Source: Pantoea phytobeneficialis | GTDB lineage: Bacteria > Pseudomonadota > Gammaproteobacteria > Enterobacterales > Enterobacteriaceae | NCBI RefSeq assembly: GCF_009728735.1 | Contig: NZ_CP024637.1 | Span: forward strand, 322,119-386,118 | Direction of reading: 5' to 3' | Length of the DNA stretch: 64,000 nucleotides | Part shown: positions 43,634 through 52,441 of the stretch, in pieces | How positions within the stretch are numbered: the first letter of the stretch is position 1 | How the letters are laid out: every line of letters begins with the position of its first letter | The notes under the pieces: generated by a model | Databases searched by the model: none | Told to the model about the DNA's origin: nothing | What the model saw: the letters and a program-made list of their open reading frames with translations, nothing else | Made by a program: the position numbers and the translations under genes

Positions 43634-45733
43634 ATGCCGTGGTTTTCAAAAAACGCCGTTTTTTTTGCTGTAAAAACCTGTCTGGCCGCCTTTCTGGCAT
43701 TGTATTTTGCACTGGAACTGAATCTGGACAAACCGGCCTGGGCACTGACCACCGTGTTTGTTGCGTCGCAACTCTATTCCGCCTCGACCATCTCCAAATC
43801 GGTGTTCCGTCTGCTCGGTACGCTGCTGGGTGGGGTGTTTATCTTTTTTATCTTTCCGCTGACGGTTGAACACCCGTTGCTGTTCAGCCTGTGCGTCTCG
43901 CTGTGGGTGAGCGTCTGCCTGTATCTGTCGCTGCACGACCGCACCCCGAAAAGCTATGTCTTTATGCTGGCCGGTTACAGCGCGGCGATCATGGGGTTCC
44001 CGGAGGTCACCACCCCGCTAGGGATCACCAGCACGGTGTTGTCACGTATTGAGGAGATTACCCTCGGCATCGTCTGTAGCAGCCTGGTGCATGGTTTGTT
44101 GTTTCCGGTGTCGATGCGCAGCCTGCTGGAACAAAGCGTCAGCCAGTGGTATCTCAACGCCCGTAAGCTGTGCGGCGACCTGCTCTCCGGTATCCCGACT
44201 GCGAAATCACCGGAACGTGACGATATTCTGATCCGCATGGCGACCAACCCGCAGCAGGTGGAGATTTTGATCACCCACTGCGTGTATGAAGGGAATGCCG
44301 CACGCCAGTTGATTCGCCTCGTCAGCGTGCAGTACCAACATCTGTCGTATCTGATCCCGACACTGATCGCCATCGAGATTCGCCTGCAACGCTTAGCAGA
44401 ACTGAGCATCACCTTCCCGGAAAATGTGGCGCAAACCTTTCGCCAGTTTTTGCTGTGGTTGCATGATGGAGAAGCGGTGGGCGACACCCACGACATTCAG
44501 CAAGCGCTGGCCGCCTGTCAGGCGGAACTCAACCAAGCCTGGCGACAAGGGGAATTACCCACCGAATCCTGTCTGTTGCTGACCGGCGTGCTGGAGAGGT
44601 TGACGGATTTTGTTCGCATTGCCGGGGCGTATCAAAGTGTGGGAGGGCTGGTCAGCGACCTGTCCGGCGACACCTCGCTGGCACGCGGCAAACGCACCCA
44701 TCGCTTTTATGACAAGGGTTTAATTCGCCTCTCGGCGTTAACCGCGTTTTGCGCCACCTTCGGCTCCTGTCTGCTGTGGATGGCAACTGGCTGGCGTGAT
44801 GGTGCCTCCGCGCCAGTAATGGCGGCAATCCTCAGCTCCTTTTTTGCCAGTCTCGATACCCCGCTCACCTCGATGAAGCTGTTTGTGCGTGGCGTGATCG
44901 TCGCCATCATTATCAGCGTGGTGTATGTGGCAATTCTGCTGCCCCAGGCCACCTCATTTGAGGCGCTGATGATTTGTCTGGCGCCCGGCCTTATTCTGCT
45001 GGGAATGATGATTGCCCGTCCCACCACCAATATGATCGGCCTGAGCGTCGCCATCCAGATCCCCGGTTTTATCGGCCTCGGTCACCATCTGCGCCCCGAC
45101 CTGGTGGCGCTGTTTAACACCGCCATCGCCTCAATGACCGGGGTGTTGTTTGCGGTGATCCTGACGGCGATTATGCGTAACAAGCGCCCGTCCTGGACCG
45201 CGCGTCGTGCGGTACGTATCGGTTTGCGTGAGCTGCTGCGCTTTATCAAAGAGACGGAGCGAAATGGTTCTTCTCTGCTCGGACGTCAGCGCTATATCGG
45301 CCTGATGCTGGATAAGCTGAACGTGGTGCTGCCGCGTCTGCGCCTCGATCCGCAACCGGATATGACCGCTGCCGGCATGTTATTGACCGAGGTGTGGCTG
45401 GGGGTAAACAGTTTTGACTACTACGCGCGCCATAAGGATCTGCTGGCAAAATATCAGCTCGATAGTGGACAGATGTTTCACGAACTGGGGCTGTTTTTGA
45501 AACGCCGCCTCAAATCGCTACAGACTCCGCCGCACCCGGACCTGCTGGATGAAATCGATATCCTGCTGCTGATGCTGGAACGGTTGGCAATGTGGGATGA
45601 AAGCCTGCTGACGCCGCTGTTCCATCTCGCCAGCGTACGTCTGTATCTGTTCCCCCACCAGGCGTGGCCGGTGATGAACAGCCGCCAGGCAGAGTTGATG
45701 CAACAGAAGATGTACCGACTGCCCCTGCGTTAA
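43634..45733 (+). CDS. FUSC-family inner-membrane transporter (AaeB/YccS-like)
   Basis: 699 residues with the duplicated fusaric-acid-resistance layout: an N-terminal membrane bundle (AVKTCLAAFLALYFALELNLDKPAWALTTVFVASQLYSASTISKSVFRLLGTLLGG), a long cytoplasmic helical region (about residues 160-350), a second membrane bundle (about 365-510) and a C-terminal helical region. AaeB is the aromatic-acid efflux pump of E. coli. No AaeA-type adaptor is adjacent (the YibH adaptor is far away). The nearby phenolic acid decarboxylase makes aromatic compounds a likely substrate, but this is inference. Confidence 0.85.
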   Translation: MPWFSKNAVFFAVKTCLAAFLALYFALELNLDKPAWALTTVFVASQLYSASTISKSVFRLLGTLLGGVFIFFIFPLTVEHPLLFSLCVSLWVSVCLYLSLHDRTPKSYVFMLAGYSAAIMGFPEVTTPLGITSTVLSRIEEITLGIVCSSLVHGLLFPVSMRSLLEQSVSQWYLNARKLCGDLLSGIPTAKSPERDDILIRMATNPQQVEILITHCVYEGNAARQLIRLVSVQYQHLSYLIPTLIAIEIRLQRLAELSITFPENVAQTFRQFLLWLHDGEAVGDTHDIQQALAACQAELNQAWRQGELPTESCLLLTGVLERLTDFVRIAGAYQSVGGLVSDLSGDTSLARGKRTHRFYDKGLIRLSALTAFCATFGSCLLWMATGWRDGASAPVMAAILSSFFASLDTPLTSMKLFVRGVIVAIIISVVYVAILLPQATSFEALMICLAPGLILLGMMIARPTTNMIGLSVAIQIPGFIGLGHHLRPDLVALFNTAIASMTGVLFAVILTAIMRNKRPSWTARRAVRIGLRELLRFIKETERNGSSLLGRQRYIGLMLDKLNVVLPRLRLDPQPDMTAAGMLLTEVWLGVNSFDYYARHKDLLAKYQLDSGQMFHELGLFLKRRLKSLQTPPHPDLLDEIDILLLMLERLAMWDESLLTPLFHLASVRLYLFPHQAWPVMNSRQAELMQQKMYRLPLR

Positions 45734-45752
45734 GCGCTGGACGCAGAATTCG

Positions 45753-45824
45753 GTAGCGGCGCGATTTATCGCGCGGGTTTGAACGTCAGCGCGCAGGTGA
45801 TTGCGCGATAAATCGCGCCGCTAC
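45753..45824. repeat. Inverted pair of the palindromic repeat, overlapping a gene end
   Basis: Forward arm 45753-45774 and inverted arm 45803-45824, both consensus. The inverted arm supplies the TAG stop codon (45821-45823) of the LysR gene. Confidence 0.88.
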
Positions 45825-46705
45825 GGGCCTGTACATGCATGACGTAACAGCTCCAGCACCGCCGTCATGCCACGGTTGACAATGCGGTCCTGGCGCATCA
45901 CCGTACCCAGCGTACGCTGTAAGGCGGGCTGCGGTTCCAGCACGCACAATCCCGCCCGATCCTCCGGTTGTGCCAGCGCCATAGCCGGCACCAGGCTGTA
46001 ACCCAGCCCGGCTCGAACCATCCGCTTGATCGCCTCAATGCTACCCAACTCCATCACCGGCGTGGCGCGCACCCCGGCCTCGCGAAACCAGCCATCAATC
46101 ACTGCGCGTGTACCGCTACCCGGTTCGAACACAATCAGGGGCAACGGGGCCAGTTCCGCAGGCTCGACCGCCGCTGCACTGTCGCGCGCCATAATTAGTC
46201 GGAACTTTTCATCGTACAACGCGCTGACATGCACGCTCTGGCTGGCGACCGGCAGCGTCACCAGGCCAATATCCACCTGATTTTCCTCCACCGCACGTAT
46301 AATGGCCGCGGTGTTGCCGGTGCGCACATCCACTTTTAACTGCGGGTGCTGCTGGCGCAGTTGTTGCAGCAAGGGCGGCAGCAGATGAATGCAGGCGGTC
46401 GCGCCCGTCCCGATGATCACCGTCCCGCTGATTTCCTCCGCCTGCTGCGTCACCGCCGCCAGCGCGGCAGCGATAGCGCTGGCAATATGTTCGCCATGTT
46501 CGAGCAACGCCAGCCCCGCCGCCGTAGCGCGCACCCCGCGCCCGGTGCGTTCAATCAGCCGGGTTTGTAGCGATTGCTCCAGTTGACGAATTTGCAGACT
46601 GACCGCCGGTTGCGACAGGCCGAGCACATCGGCGGCACCGGAAAAACTTCCCCGGCTAATCACTAACCGGAAGGTGTCCAGATGATCAAGATTGAGACTG
46701 GCCAT
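45821..46705 (-). CDS. LysR-family transcriptional regulator
   Basis: 294 residues from the ATG at 46705 (AAGGAA upstream); a longer frame to 46762 adds 19 residues. Winged helix: LDHLDTFRLVISRGSFSGAADVLGLSQPAVSLQIRQLEQSL; effector domain: ISGTVIIGTGATACIHLLPPLLQQLRQQHPQLKVDVRTGNTAAIIRAV. The effector domain resembles CysB/CbbR-like regulators; the target is unknown. The GNAT gene at 46804 is divergent and 98 bp away, a likely target. The last codon before the stop and the TAG itself run into a palindromic repeat. Confidence 0.87.
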   Translation of the reverse strand: MASLNLDHLDTFRLVISRGSFSGAADVLGLSQPAVSLQIRQLEQSLQTRLIERTGRGVRATAAGLALLEHGEHIASAIAAALAAVTQQAEEISGTVIIGTGATACIHLLPPLLQQLRQQHPQLKVDVRTGNTAAIIRAVEENQVDIGLVTLPVASQSVHVSALYDEKFRLIMARDSAAAVEPAELAPLPLIVFEPGSGTRAVIDGWFREAGVRATPVMELGSIEAIKRMVRAGLGYSLVPAMALAQPEDRAGLCVLEPQPALQRTLGTVMRQDRIVNRGMTAVLELLRHACTGP

Positions 46706-46803
46706 CTCTAAAAATTCCTTATAGCGCGCATAAGCAGGTCGCGCTGCCATTGAGTAAGCCAACAGGGTAGCCTGAAAGCAGATAACAAACGAGAGCGGTA
46801 ACG

Positions 46804-47319
46804 ATGGAAATTTTGCAGGCAGAAGAACAACATATCCCCGGCATCCAACAAATTTATGCCCACCATGTCCTGCATGGTTGCGCCACTTTTGAAACCGATC
46901 CCCCCGATGATGCCACCATGCTGGCGCGCCTGCACAACATCACGGCCGCCGGACTGCCTTGGTTGGTGGCGGAGGAAGATGGCGTGGTACTCGGCTACTG
47001 CTACCTGTCGCGCTGGCGTGAACGCTTTGCCTATCGCTTCAGTCTGGAAGATTCGGTGTATATCGACCAGCGCTTCACCGGACGCGGCATTGGCCGTCAG
47101 CTGCTGGCGCGGGCACTGCAATGGGCCGAGCAACAGGGGTATCGTCAGATGGTTGGCGTGATCGGCAACAGCGAGAACAGCGCCTCTATCGCCCTGCACC
47201 GCTCTGCCGGCTTTACCGTGACCGGCACCTTACACTCGGTCGGCTTCAAACATGGCCGCTGGCTGGACACGGTGATTATGCAACGTGCCTTAGGTGCCGG
47301 TGACAGCACCCTGCCCTGA
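46804..47319 (+). CDS. GNAT N-acetyltransferase (phosphinothricin acetyltransferase-like)
   Basis: 171 residues. It has QIYAHHVLHGCATFETDPPD, VLGYCYLSRWRERFAYRFSLEDSVYID, the acetyl-CoA loop FTGRGIGRQLLARAL and GVIGNSENSASIALHRSAGF, the pattern of Pat/bar-like acetyltransferases. It is a different subgroup from the MnaT-like enzyme at 23138. Natural substrates are probably amino-acid analogues or glutamate-like toxins. Its end overlaps the converging LysR gene by 30 bp. Confidence 0.87.
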   Translation: MEILQAEEQHIPGIQQIYAHHVLHGCATFETDPPDDATMLARLHNITAAGLPWLVAEEDGVVLGYCYLSRWRERFAYRFSLEDSVYIDQRFTGRGIGRQLLARALQWAEQQGYRQMVGVIGNSENSASIALHRSAGFTVTGTLHSVGFKHGRWLDTVIMQRALGAGDSTLP

Positions 47320-48204
47320 ACAATAACGAGTGAACAGGTTAACCAAGGCGATCACCTGATCATCCAGCGGAATCAGCTCCTTTTTTACAATCAGATGCAT
47401 TGGCGTACTCCGGCGGCCCCCGTGATTGAGCGGCAACGGTTGCAGCACGCCAAGCTGCAACGCCTCGGCGATGCGCCCCTGTGGTAGCCAGCCGTACCCC
47501 ACCTGATGCATCACCGCCTCAATGGCGGTATCCACCGTGGAAAAAAACCACTGCTCGGATTGCCCCACCGAGGCATGCGGTGCCTGCGAACGCGAAGTAC
47601 CGATGCGAATTTGCGGATAGCGCGACAGATCATACTCGGTGAGCGGCTGCGGCAGCGACAGCAGCGGGTGATCGCGGTGGATCACCGCCAGAAAATCGAC
47701 GTTCATCAGCCATTGTCCCCGCCCGGAGACATCTTCACGTCGCGTCATCACCATCACATCCGCATCGGGAACGGCGGGATGCAGGGGATCGTCATATTCC
47801 AGCACTTCGGTAAGCTGAATTTGTGTGGCCGGATAGTACTGCTGGAACTGCTGCAACACCCGGAACAACGTCTGGCGCGGGAAAATATTATCCACCACCA
47901 GTTCCAGTTGGGTGCGCGCTCCGTTATGCAGGCTGGCCGCGCGCACTTCCAGCGCGTGAAAAGCATTGAGCAACGGGCGCACCTGCGCCAGTAAGGTTTC
48001 GCCTTGTGCGGTGAGCAATGCCCGGCGCCCTTCGATACGCAACAGCGCAATGCCCAGACGCTCCTGCAACAGCGAAAGATTGTAGCTGACGGAGGACTGG
48101 CTGCGGTTCATCGCCTCTGCCGCCTGATTAAATCCCCCCAGTTCCACCACCTTATCGAGGATTGCCCACTGCTCCAGCGTGGTTCTGAACATAAACACAT
48201 CCAA
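47290..48204 (-). CDS. LysR-family regulator, likely controlling phenolic acid decarboxylase
   Basis: 304 residues (300 if the second Met at 48192 is used). Winged helix: TLEQWAILDKVVELGGFNQAAEAMNRSQSSVSYNLSLLQERLG; effector domain: TQLELVVDNIFPRQTLFRVLQQFQQYYPATQIQLTEV. It is divergent from padC, with a strong inverted repeat close to its own start. Divergent LysR genes commonly regulate the neighbouring gene, so it probably senses phenolic acids. Confidence 0.88.
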   Translation of the reverse strand: MDVFMFRTTLEQWAILDKVVELGGFNQAAEAMNRSQSSVSYNLSLLQERLGIALLRIEGRRALLTAQGETLLAQVRPLLNAFHALEVRAASLHNGARTQLELVVDNIFPRQTLFRVLQQFQQYYPATQIQLTEVLEYDDPLHPAVPDADVMVMTRREDVSGRGQWLMNVDFLAVIHRDHPLLSLPQPLTEYDLSRYPQIRIGTSRSQAPHASVGQSEQWFFSTVDTAIEAVMHQVGYGWLPQGRIAEALQLGVLQPLPLNHGGRRSTPMHLIVKKELIPLDDQVIALVNLFTRYCSGQGAVTGT

Positions 48205-48205
48205 T

Positions 48206-48228
48206 TTTTAGATGAAACTCATCCAAAA
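48206..48228. promoter_or_regulatory. Inverted repeat between the LysR gene and padC
   Basis: TTTTAGATGA and TCATCCAAAA face each other around AAC with one mismatch. It lies next to the LysR start and 64 bp before padC, fitting a LysR operator that serves both. Confidence 0.5.
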
Positions 48229-48291
48229 TTAGCGTTATTCATTCAATTTTTACAGCGATATCGTAGGTGCATCAACTGAAGGAGATCAACA

Positions 48292-48798
48292 ATGAGCAAT
48301 TTCAATAAAGAAGATTTGAGCGGTTTTATCGGTAAACATCTGGTCTACACCTACGACAATGGCTGGAACTATGAGATCTACGTGAAAAATGCCACCACAC
48401 TGGATTACCGCATTCACAGCGGGCTGGTGGGTAACCGTTGGGTGAAAGGTCAGCAGGCGTATATCGTGCGGGTGGCGGCTGACGTGTATAAAATTTCCTG
48501 GACGGAACCGACCGGCACCGACGTCAGCCTGATTGCTAACCTTGCTGACCGCGTGTTCCACGGCACCATTTTCTTCCCGCAATGGGTGATGCTGAATCCG
48601 GAAAAAACCGTCTGTTTCCAGAACGACCATTTGCAAGAAATGGCGGCGTATCGCGAACAGGGACCGGTTTATCCCACCACCGTCATTGACGAGTTTGCCA
48701 CCATTACCTTTGTGCGCGACTGCGGTCCTGATGACGACAGCGTGATTGCCTGTGCGGCGAGCGAGCTGCCCGCCGACTTCCCGGCTAACCTCGGTTAA
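48292..48798 (+). CDS. padC: Phenolic acid decarboxylase
   Basis: 168-residue cytoplasmic enzyme, cofactor-free lipocalin-like fold, that decarboxylates ferulic, p-coumaric and caffeic acids to vinyl phenols. Conserved stretches are FIGKHLVYTYDNGWNYEIYVKN, TLDYRIHSGLVGNRWVKGQ, VYKISWTEPTGTDVSL, HGTIFFPQWV and TVCFQNDHLQEM, which include the catalytic Tyr, Arg and Glu region. GGAG lies about 8 bp upstream. The end overlaps the converging TenA-like gene by 4 bp. Useful for detoxifying plant phenolics. Confidence 0.95.
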   Translation: MSNFNKEDLSGFIGKHLVYTYDNGWNYEIYVKNATTLDYRIHSGLVGNRWVKGQQAYIVRVAADVYKISWTEPTGTDVSLIANLADRVFHGTIFFPQWVMLNPEKTVCFQNDHLQEMAAYREQGPVYPTTVIDEFATITFVRDCGPDDDSVIACAASELPADFPANLG

Positions 48799-49436
48799 TC
48801 ACCATAGGCGGCGCTGTGAAAATCGATTTCCCAGCGCAGCACATCGGCATACAGCGACGACAGTCGCTGTAGTTCGCTTTCCGACAATGTCAGCGCACAG
48901 GCATCCAGTTCCGCTTTCAACCAACTGGCCTGTTGGTAAAACGCCTCTTCCGCATGCAGTTCGACCCAGCGGCGGATATCCGTATCGCGTTGATGTTGTT
49001 GCGCCACCCGTGCGCACCAGTGGTAATACATCCACTCCGCGCCAAACATGATGGTGATGATCTCGGCATAACTTCCCTGCTGCGCTGTGTGTAACATCCC
49101 GGCGTCAAAGCGTTTCACCCCCGGTACGTCTGCGGGTACGCTGGCGGGATCAATAGCGCGCCGGGTATACACCTCTTCGAACCAGGCAATCTGCGTATCC
49201 ACCAGTGCGTTTAACACGGTGATCAACCAGCGCTGCTGACGGATATCCGGGGCTTTACTGATACCCAGCGCAAAGATGGCAATCGCGGTGGCGACAAAGT
49301 TGCCTTCAAACACCAGATAACGATTGAATACCGCGCTATCCAGCTGATCCTGTTCAATATCCAGCACAAAGCGATGCTGCTGCATCGCCTGCCATAACCC
49401 CTGATGCTCCTGTAATAAGCGGTCAGTGAATGACAT
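48795..49436 (-). CDS. TenA/THI-4 family protein with altered active site
   Basis: 213 residues from the ATG at 49436, 2 bp after the BtpA-family gene. The TenA four-helix pattern is visible: FNRYLVFEGNFVATA, YAEIITIMFGAEWMYYHWCARV, EEAFYQQASWL and VLRWEIDFHSAAYGD. TenA proteins hydrolyse thiamin-derived aminopyrimidines. In the helix where classical TenA has the nucleophilic Cys (LLPC-Y), this protein has GAEW, and the usual Asp in the YxxxD segment is Glu here, while the late catalytic Glu (WEIDF) and a Tyr in WMYY are kept. So it is not a standard thiaminase II. Last gene of a leftward operon. Confidence 0.8.
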   Translation of the reverse strand: MSFTDRLLQEHQGLWQAMQQHRFVLDIEQDQLDSAVFNRYLVFEGNFVATAIAIFALGISKAPDIRQQRWLITVLNALVDTQIAWFEEVYTRRAIDPASVPADVPGVKRFDAGMLHTAQQGSYAEIITIMFGAEWMYYHWCARVAQQHQRDTDIRRWVELHAEEAFYQQASWLKAELDACALTLSESELQRLSSLYADVLRWEIDFHSAAYGD

Positions 49437-49438
49437 GG

Positions 49439-50281
49439 TTATTCCCCCAATGCCGCTTTCGCAATGCCCATAAAATGCTTCACGCGCGCCAGTTCCACTT
49501 CGTTCCACCATACGCCGTCCCGCTTCAGCGCACTGGCGACAATCACCCCCTGAGTACGTCCGAGGATTTCGCACACATTACCCGGTGTCACGCCCGACCC
49601 CACCAGCAGCGGCAGCGAGGTGGCGCTGCGAATTTCGTCGATCTCGCTCAGGGTGGCACTATCGCCGGTGCGTTGCCCGGTAGCAATCACCGCATCCGCC
49701 TCAAAAAATTCCACGTCACGGGTAAGCTCGGGGATGGAACGATCGGCAACAATGGCGTGGCTGCCGTGTTTGACATGGCTGTCAGCAAACACCCGGATAT
49801 GCTCGGCACGTAACTGGCTACGATAACGTAGCGCTTTCGCGGCAGCCCCTTCGATCAATCCTTCGTTGGCCACATAGGCATTGGCCCACTGGTTAACCCG
49901 GATAAAATCGGCCCCGCCCGCCAGTGCCGTAGCCAGCGCCGGGATGGCGGCATTCGCCAGCACGTTAATACCCAACGGCACGCCAAAGCGGCTGCGAATC
50001 TTTTCAGTAATCACCGCCATCAGCGCCGAGGTTTCCGGGCCAATATCTTCGGGCTTAGAAAACGGAATATCGCCATGATTCTCAACAATCAAACCATGCA
50101 AGCCGCCGGAGAGATAATTATCTGCATCACGCAACGCGCGATCAATAATATCACCCACTGACGATCCGCGATATTTTGGCGTGCCGGGAAAAGCATCGCA
50201 ATGAATAACGCCAATCACTGCTTTTTGACGCGAAAATATCGCTTGTATTGCATTACCCTTTTCTGCTGAGATAACTGCCAT
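49439..50281 (-). CDS. BtpA/SgcQ-family protein
   Basis: 280 residues. It has the TIM-barrel-like BtpA pattern: AVIGVIHCDAFPGTPKYRG, GGLHGLIVENHGDIPF, PLGINVLANAAIPALATALAGGADFIRVN and LPLLVGSGVTPGNVCEILGRTQGVIVASALK. E. coli SgcQ, in an uncharacterised sugar PTS cluster, belongs here; the reaction is not established. The ATG at 50281 has AAGGTGA upstream; the longer frame to 50404 would overlap the divergent kinase. First gene of a unit with the TenA-like gene. Confidence 0.87.
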   Translation of the reverse strand: MAVISAEKGNAIQAIFSRQKAVIGVIHCDAFPGTPKYRGSSVGDIIDRALRDADNYLSGGLHGLIVENHGDIPFSKPEDIGPETSALMAVITEKIRSRFGVPLGINVLANAAIPALATALAGGADFIRVNQWANAYVANEGLIEGAAAKALRYRSQLRAEHIRVFADSHVKHGSHAIVADRSIPELTRDVEFFEADAVIATGQRTGDSATLSEIDEIRSATSLPLLVGSGVTPGNVCEILGRTQGVIVASALKRDGVWWNEVELARVKHFMGIAKAALGE

Positions 50282-50305
50282 CTTAATCACCTTTTCGAGA
50301 AAACC

Positions 50306-51184
50306 ATGCATATTTACGTATGCGGTAATATTACCGTCGATGAATTCTGGCAGGTTGATCATTTTCCTGCCGAGGGCGAATCCGCCCTGGGAAATAAAGT
50401 TCATAGCGATGTTGGCGGTAAAGGTGCCAATCAGGCTATGATATTATCCCGCTGTGGTCTTACCACGTCATTAATCACCGCGACCGGCGAAGATTCGCAG
50501 GGTGAATGGTTACGCCAACGCGCCAGTGATGAAAATCTGCTGTTATTACCTGCCGTTGCCAGTGTTCCCTTCAGTGATAACTCGGTTATTTTCACCACCG
50601 CTAACGGTGATAACGCCATTATGACCAGCAACGCCGCGGCAAATAGCCTGACGCCGGAACGGGTCAGCGACTGGTTAAAGGCCGCACAACCCGGCGATAT
50701 TTTTCTGCAACAGGGCAATCTCAGCGCACCCACCACGCTGGCGCTATTCCAGTTGGCAAAATCGCGTGGCATGACCACGGTATTCAACCCCTCCCCGGTC
50801 AACCCGGCGTTTGTGGATTGCTGGCCGTGGGTCGATATCGCCGTGGTTAACCAGGGCGAAGCGGCGTTGCTGAAACCCAGGCTGCCACCACACGGCAGTC
50901 TGATCATCACCCTTGGTGCATCCGGTGCCGAATTACAACGTGACCAACAGCACTGGCAGGTGCCTGCCATTCAGGCTGAGGTTGTTGATACCACCGGCGC
51001 AGGTGATACCTTCCTCGCCGTGCTGCTTGCTTCCAGCCTGCTGCGGCAAACCGCGCCGGATAGCCTGGCGTTACACCACGCGACTGCCGCCGCCGCCATT
51101 ACCGTCAGCCGACGCGGCACCTGGCGTGCCTTCCCGACACGCGCAGAACTGCAAACCCTTCTTTCCGACCGCCACCCCTCGTAG
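50306..51184 (+). CDS. PfkB/ribokinase-family kinase
   Basis: 292 residues with the ribokinase signatures GGKGANQAMILSRCG near the N terminus and VVDTTGAGDTFLAVLLAS near the C terminus, containing the catalytic Asp. It begins only 24 bp from the divergent BtpA-family gene. It phosphorylates a sugar, nucleoside or similar compound; the substrate cannot be told. The TAG stop (51182-51184) is part of a palindromic repeat element. Confidence 0.9.
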   Translation: MHIYVCGNITVDEFWQVDHFPAEGESALGNKVHSDVGGKGANQAMILSRCGLTTSLITATGEDSQGEWLRQRASDENLLLLPAVASVPFSDNSVIFTTANGDNAIMTSNAAANSLTPERVSDWLKAAQPGDIFLQQGNLSAPTTLALFQLAKSRGMTTVFNPSPVNPAFVDCWPWVDIAVVNQGEAALLKPRLPPHGSLIITLGASGAELQRDQQHWQVPAIQAEVVDTTGAGDTFLAVLLASSLLRQTAPDSLALHHATAAAAITVSRRGTWRAFPTRAELQTLLSDRHPS

Positions 51185-51194
51185 CGGCGCGATT
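51181..51194. repeat. Truncated palindromic repeat at the end of the PfkB gene
   Basis: GTAGCGGCGCGATT matches the first 14 bases of the repeat and then diverges. It provides the stop codon of the kinase gene. Confidence 0.7.
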
Positions 51195-51200
51195 CAGATC

Positions 51201-52148
51201 TTATTTAAACATTGAGCGGTAGCTGCCAACGTTCTCTTTGGTGACGACCGTCGCCGGAACCTGGATCTGTTTGGCTACCGTCTTACCCGACGTCAGGGTA
51301 TTGAGCGCCTTCACCGCTTCCTCACCCATTTTTTCCGGGTCTTGTTGCAGCACCGCCACCACATAACCCTGGTCGATGCCGTTGATCGCGCGCGCGGTCA
51401 AATCCCAGCCAAACACCTTGATATCCTTCTGGCGGCCCTGGTTCTCTACCGCCGCAATCGCGCCCAGCAGCGCCGGTTCACCGGTGGCGTAAATGGCGGT
51501 CAGATCCGGGTTGCCGGTGATCAGGTTTTCCGCTGCCGTCATCGCGTCATCCTGGATGTTGCGGCCATCGACCACATCCGCCACGCTGATGTTTTTATTA
51601 CTTTTAATCGTATCTTCAAAGCCTTTCTGGCGAGCGTTCTGGATGGCGGAGTTCAACGCGCCAACCACGCCGACTCGTGCTTTGCCGCCCATACTTTTGT
51701 CGACATAACCGAGGAAATATTTACCGAGGATCTTACCGCCTTCGACGTTATCCACCCCGACCTGCGCCGCTTGCGGGCCTGCCGGTAATACCGCATCGAT
51801 GGCAATCACCGGAATATTTTTCGCCGCCGCTTCTTTAATCGCTGGCATAATGCCATTGACATCGATGGCGTCCACCATAATGCCTTTTACGCCCTGCTCG
51901 ATATAGTTTTCGATGGCATCATTTTGTGAAACCGGATTATCGTTGGCATTAAAGATAACGACATTTTTACCGCTGGCCTTGGCCGCTTCCTGCGCACCTT
52001 TATTCATCAGATTAAAAAATAGCGCCTGCTGGTTGATTTGCACCAACGCATAATCTGCTGATGCCGCCAGCGCGGAAGTGGTGATTAATGAAGAGAGAAG
52101 CACAACACAGGAAAACACATTTTTCTTGCTGGTGTTAAATAACATCAT
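51201..52148 (-). CDS. RbsB-type periplasmic sugar-binding protein
   Basis: 315 residues with a signal peptide (SCVVLLSSLITTSALA) and the ribose-binding-protein fold: YALVQINQQALFFNLMNKGAQEAAKASGKNVVIFNAND, GIMVDAIDVNGIMPAIKEAAAKNIPVIAIDAVLP, VDNVEGGKILGKYFLGYVD, ITGNPDLTAIYATGEPALLGAIAAVE. The start ATG at 52148 follows GAGGGCAACG; a second ATG is directly next. It should serve the ABC permease and ATPase at 53779-55585. It is convergent with the PfkB gene and divergent from the LacI gene. Confidence 0.9.
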   Translation of the reverse strand: MMLFNTSKKNVFSCVVLLSSLITTSALAASADYALVQINQQALFFNLMNKGAQEAAKASGKNVVIFNANDNPVSQNDAIENYIEQGVKGIMVDAIDVNGIMPAIKEAAAKNIPVIAIDAVLPAGPQAAQVGVDNVEGGKILGKYFLGYVDKSMGGKARVGVVGALNSAIQNARQKGFEDTIKSNKNISVADVVDGRNIQDDAMTAAENLITGNPDLTAIYATGEPALLGAIAAVENQGRQKDIKVFGWDLTARAINGIDQGYVVAVLQQDPEKMGEEAVKALNTLTSGKTVAKQIQVPATVVTKENVGSYRSMFK

Positions 52149-52321
52149 CGTTGCCCTCGTCAAAAAGAGTCTGCACCCCAAGTGGGTAAGTTTTTTGCGG
52201 GACAAATATCTTTAACAGCAAAGAATAACTTTGCTGCCTGCACAGGCGGCCTTTATTACTTTTCCGTCATGAACTCCGTTCAGTGAGCGAGTGAAAAGCG
52301 CTAAAGGAAAAACGACATCGG

Positions 52322-52335
52322 GTAAACTGGCTAAT
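52322..52335. promoter_or_regulatory. Degenerate operator-like sequence between the binding-protein and LacI genes
   Basis: GTAAACTGGCTAAT matches the GTAAACCGGTTTAC operators in front of the ABC operon at 10 of 14 positions, with an intact left half. It could let the LacI protein control itself and the binding protein. The gap 52149-52441 shows no gene. Confidence 0.35.
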
Positions 52336-52441
52336 AACATTCTCTGAACACCAAACAATGTCAAGTAAATATTTTGTATTAAAACGCTGTCGCTGGCAGG
52401 GAAAAATGTGTTAATGCTGTGCCGATAAAAGGTGTGCATTC

